Assembly: GCA_023433855.1 (NCBI GenBank)
Contig: JAEYTV010000303.1
Location: 1 to 7,883 of the forward strand
Reading direction: 5' to 3'
Origin: Pseudomonadota bacterium
GTDB taxonomy: Bacteria > Pseudomonadota > Alphaproteobacteria > Rhizobiales > Rhizobiaceae
DNA length: 7,883 bases
The position numbers were made by a program, and so were the translations under genes. The notes under the pieces were generated by a model, which saw only the letters and a list, made by a program, of their open reading frames with translations, searched no databases and was not told the origin of the DNA. Below, one piece after another: positions 5,406 to 7,883 of the stretch (its first letter is position 1; each line of letters begins with the position of its first letter).

Positions 5406-7484
5406 ATGGATACGAAGACACGTCAGTTTACGGTGGAGCCTGGCTACTGGCATGAGCTTGGCGCAAATTACGATGGTGGGGGAGTCAACTTCGCAATCTT
5501 TTCGGCGCATGCCGAGCGAGTTGAACTCTGCCTGTATGACGATAGCGGCAAGATCGAGATCGCTCGACTCGAGCTGCCGGAATACACGCATGAAGTCTGG
5601 CATGGCTATGTCCCCGGGCTGAAGCCGGGTGCGCTTTACGGATACCGTGTCCATGGCCCCTACGATCCAGAGAACGGTCATCGGTTCAATCCCAACAAGC
5701 TTCTGATTGATCCCTATGCGCGGGAACTGGTCGGCGACGTGGACTGGAACGAGGCCCATTTCGGCTACGATCTCCTGCATGAGGACAAGGACCTCACATT
5801 CGATGAACGGGACAGCGCGCCGTTTACCCCGAAGTGCCGGGTCGTCGATCCGACCGAGTTCGACTGGCAGGATGCCAAGCGGCCCGATATTCGATGGCCC
5901 GACGTGATCGTCTATGAAACCCACGTGAAGGGTTTTACCCAACTCAATCCGGGCATTCCCAAGGAACTGCGCGGGACCTTCGAGGGCATGGGCCACAAGG
6001 CGTCTGTCGATTACATCAAGAGCCTCGGCATCACGTCGGTTGAACTGATGCCGATCCACTACTTCCCGGACGACCAGCATCTGCTCGAGAAGGGATTGCA
6101 TAACTTCTGGGGTTATAACACCCTCGGCTTCTTCGCGCCGTCGCCGCGGTACTACGGTCCGAAAGGGATCCAGGGCTTCCGCAACATGGTTCGAGCCTTC
6201 CATGATGCCGGGGTCGAGGTCATCCTCGACGTGGTGTACAATCACACGGCTGAGGGCAACGAGCTCGGTCCGACCCTGTCGTTCAAGGGCATCGACAACT
6301 TCTCCTATTACCGGACAATGCCGGACCAGCACCGCTACTACATCAACGACACCGGTACGGGAAACACCGTCAACACGTCCCATCCGCGGGTTCTTCAACT
6401 CGTCATGGATTCACTCCGGTATTGGACGCAGTCCATGCATGTGGACGGTTTCCGCTTCGATCTGGGCACCATCCTGGGGCGTGAGCCGCAGGGCTTCGAT
6501 CAGCGCGGTGGGTTCTTCGATGCCATCACCCAAGACCCTGTACTCTCCAAGGTGAAGCTGATCGGCGAGCCATGGGACATCGGGCCGGGCGGCTATCAGG
6601 TTGGTGGCTTTCCCCCCGGATGGGCGGAATGGAACGACAAATACCGCGACACCGTGCGGGAATACTGGAAGGGTACAAACGTCTCCACGGACTTCGCCGC
6701 CCGACTGCTGGGCTCCGGGGATATCTATGATCAGCGCGGACGCCGTCCATGGGCAAGCGTCAACTTCATCGCGGCGCATGACGGCTTCACCCTCAACGAC
6801 CTGGTCTCCTACAACGAGAAGCACAACGAGGCTAACGGCGAAGACAACAATGACGGCCACAACGACAACCGCAGCTACAACTATGGAGCGGAAGGCCCGA
6901 CCGACGACGAGAGCATCAACGCTATCCGCGACCGCCAGAAACGCAATTTACTGGCAACGCTATTCTTCTCACATGGCACGCCAATGCTGCTTGCCGGTGA
7001 CGAGTTCGGCCGCAGCCAGATGGGTAACAACAACGGTTATTGCCAGGACAGCGATATCTCCTGGGTCCATTGGGAAGATCTCCCGGAAAGCTGCGAGGAG
7101 CTTCGCGACTTCACACGCCATCTCATCAAGCTGAGGCAGGAGCAGCCGTTGTTGCGGCGCGAGAGCTGGCGCGACGGCATGGAAGTGAACTGGTTCAATG
7201 CTGGAGGCGGTGAACAGAAGCCGGAGCAGTGGGACGAAGGTACGACCCTCGGACTGCATATCGGCCGGCGGGACCTTGAAGGCCAGGAGGGCATCTGGTC
7301 GGACGCGCTTCTGCTCTTCAACCCGTTCGAAGGCAATGTGCCGTTCAAGATCCCGCAGTTCGGCGAAGGCGGATGGGTGCTCGAACTCACCACCTCGGAC
7401 CGCACAAAGCGTGGCCAGGTCATCACCAAGGAAAAGGATTTCGAACTGGAAGGCCGCAGTCTCGTTCTCTTCCGCCGTCCGTGA
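5406..7484 (+). CDS. glgX: Glycogen debranching enzyme GlgX / isoamylase (GH13)
   Basis: The enzyme hydrolyses alpha-1,6 branch linkages in glycogen or limit dextrin in the cytoplasm, releasing linear maltodextrins. The 692-residue length is typical of GlgX. An N-terminal CBM48-like beta domain (about 10-95, with GVNFAIFSAHAERVELCLYD and YGYRVHGPYDP) precedes the GH13 barrel. Conserved barrel motifs are DVVYNH (275-280), DGFRFD with nucleophile Asp352, GEPWD with acid/base Glu388, and AAHD with the third acidic residue Asp459. FWGYNTLGFFAP (about 234-245) and the Asn/Asp-rich EDNNDGHNDN loop (about 479-488) are GlgX/TreX hallmarks. A C-terminal beta domain closes the protein. I chose ATG 5406 because GGAAGGG (5393-5399) sits 6 bases before it; TTG 5391 overlaps that site. 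No glgA/B/C/P or tre genes are visible nearby, so it stands alone or leads a unit that ends here. Confidence 0.96.
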   Translation: MDTKTRQFTVEPGYWHELGANYDGGGVNFAIFSAHAERVELCLYDDSGKIEIARLELPEYTHEVWHGYVPGLKPGALYGYRVHGPYDPENGHRFNPNKLLIDPYARELVGDVDWNEAHFGYDLLHEDKDLTFDERDSAPFTPKCRVVDPTEFDWQDAKRPDIRWPDVIVYETHVKGFTQLNPGIPKELRGTFEGMGHKASVDYIKSLGITSVELMPIHYFPDDQHLLEKGLHNFWGYNTLGFFAPSPRYYGPKGIQGFRNMVRAFHDAGVEVILDVVYNHTAEGNELGPTLSFKGIDNFSYYRTMPDQHRYYINDTGTGNTVNTSHPRVLQLVMDSLRYWTQSMHVDGFRFDLGTILGREPQGFDQRGGFFDAITQDPVLSKVKLIGEPWDIGPGGYQVGGFPPGWAEWNDKYRDTVREYWKGTNVSTDFAARLLGSGDIYDQRGRRPWASVNFIAAHDGFTLNDLVSYNEKHNEANGEDNNDGHNDNRSYNYGAEGPTDDESINAIRDRQKRNLLATLFFSHGTPMLLAGDEFGRSQMGNNNGYCQDSDISWVHWEDLPESCEELRDFTRHLIKLRQEQPLLRRESWRDGMEVNWFNAGGGEQKPEQWDEGTTLGLHIGRRDLEGQEGIWSDALLLFNPFEGNVPFKIPQFGEGGWVLELTTSDRTKRGQVITKEKDFELEGRSLVLFRRP

Positions 7485-7510
7485 TCGCAAACTCAGACGG
7501 TCTCATCACG

Positions 7511-7544
7511 AAAGGTCAGACGGGGTACGGGCTGTCTGGCCTTT
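7511..7544 (+). terminator. Probable terminator stem-loop downstream of glgX
   Basis: AAAGGTCAGAC (7511-7521) pairs with GTCTGGCCTTT (7534-7544) over 11 positions with one G-U wobble, enclosing a 12-base loop; it begins 26 bases after the glgX stop. The A-start and T-end make it roughly symmetrical, so it could work in both directions, although the T run is only three long. The stem strength and place fit transcription termination after glgX. Confidence 0.55.
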
Positions 7545-7840
7545 CGGCGAAAACGGCTCGCAAGTCGGCAGGCTTGAGGTGGGCGCCATCAAACCGGCAA
7601 GCGCCCTTCCAACTCGGCGTAATTCAAGCTCCGCATTGCCATCCTGGCGAGGTGGACCCCGTACGTGGCCGTCAACGCAGGTGGTGGCGAGAGGTAGCGA
7701 AAGTCCGCCCGGAAACAGAGACTCGGTGGACAAGCAGATCCTGTCGCGATAGATCGAAACTCCAATCCGGAACTGGGAGGGAAATGTCTCTCCATCGCAT
7801 GATCCATCGCGCAAACCATTCACCCACGTCAGACCTGACC

Positions 7841-7881
7841 GGCTGGCGGATTTCTCCGGCCGGAGCAATGAACCGCCAGCC
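7841..7881. repeat. Nested inverted repeat at the right edge
   Basis: GGCTGGCGG (7841-7849) is exactly complementary to CCGCCAGCC (7873-7881). Inside the loop sits a second perfect palindrome, CTCCGGCCGGAG (7854-7865). The two can form a stacked cruciform-like fold. It may be a terminator for a gene beyond the edge, an operator or a dispersed palindromic repeat; the window ends too soon to tell. Confidence 0.5.
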
Positions 7882-7883
7882 CG

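Larger units (their letters stand above)
7485..7883. other. Stretch without a convincing gene after glgX
   Basis: The 399 bases after the glgX stop hold several open frames on both strands. All are short, lack a ribosome site at the first start and give translations of odd composition (Ser, Arg, Pro and Cys rich). The stretch contains a stem-loop directly after glgX and a nested inverted repeat at the right edge. It may be intergenic spacer or decayed coding sequence; nothing in it is recognisable as a known gene or mobile element. Confidence 0.6.

Noticed and set aside
5379..6398. Long open frame of 339 codons on the minus strand opposite glgX
   Set aside because: It is antisense to the strongly conserved glgX, its translation shows no recognisable domain, and long antisense frames are expected in GC-rich DNA.
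7506..7868. Minus-strand frame of 120 codons in the stretch after glgX
   Set aside because: It begins with TTG, has no ribosome site, overlaps both stem-loops and gives a Ser/Pro/Arg-rich translation without a familiar pattern. A decayed gene cannot be excluded.

Overview
The window reads as chromosomal DNA of a GC-rich alphaproteobacterium, most likely a member of the Hyphomicrobiales (Rhizobiales). The grounds are a fused cytochrome oxidase subunit I+III gene of the alternative aa3/caa3 kind, strong coding bias for G/C, and promoter-like motifs of the GGAAC-N16/17-CGTT class recognised by the alphaproteobacterial general-stress sigma factor EcfG (RpoE2/SigT). The genus is inference.

Region 1 (about 1-4195, plus strand) is the end of a terminal-oxidase operon. 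The first gene is cut by the window's left edge and encodes a subunit I fused to a subunit III-like domain. It is followed by a small three-helix membrane protein, a CtaG-type copper assembly factor and a membrane-anchored triheme cytochrome c. All three junctions are ATGA stop/start overlaps, so the four proteins are probably translated in a coupled fashion: a heme-copper oxidase, its assembly factor and a likely dedicated electron carrier. Two oddities stand out. The conserved K-channel lysine of subunit I is replaced by glutamine. A textbook intrinsic-terminator shape (9-bp perfect stem plus eight T) lies inside the last codons of the cytochrome gene, before its stop codon.

Region 2 (about 4196-5343) is a cluster of very small genes. 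On the minus strand there is a 25-residue single-helix membrane peptide at 4227-4304, with a good ribosome binding site and an exact GGAAC-N16-CGTT promoter match. Also on the minus strand is an 88-residue acidic helical protein. Divergent from it on the plus strand are a 94-residue charged helical protein and an 80-residue Pro/Thr/Ser-rich lipoprotein, joined by another ATGA overlap and preceded by a second EcfG-like motif.

Region 3 (5344-7484) holds a full-length GlgX/isoamylase-type glycogen debranching enzyme with a third, looser EcfG-like motif about 50 bases upstream. The small genes and glgX may therefore form a general-stress-response neighbourhood (membrane, envelope and storage-carbon functions) placed next to the oxidase operon. 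This rests on motif matches only.

Region 4 (7485-7883) has no convincing gene. It contains a stem-loop just after glgX and a nested inverted repeat at the right edge. No tRNA, rRNA, CRISPR array, insertion sequence or phage gene was seen.
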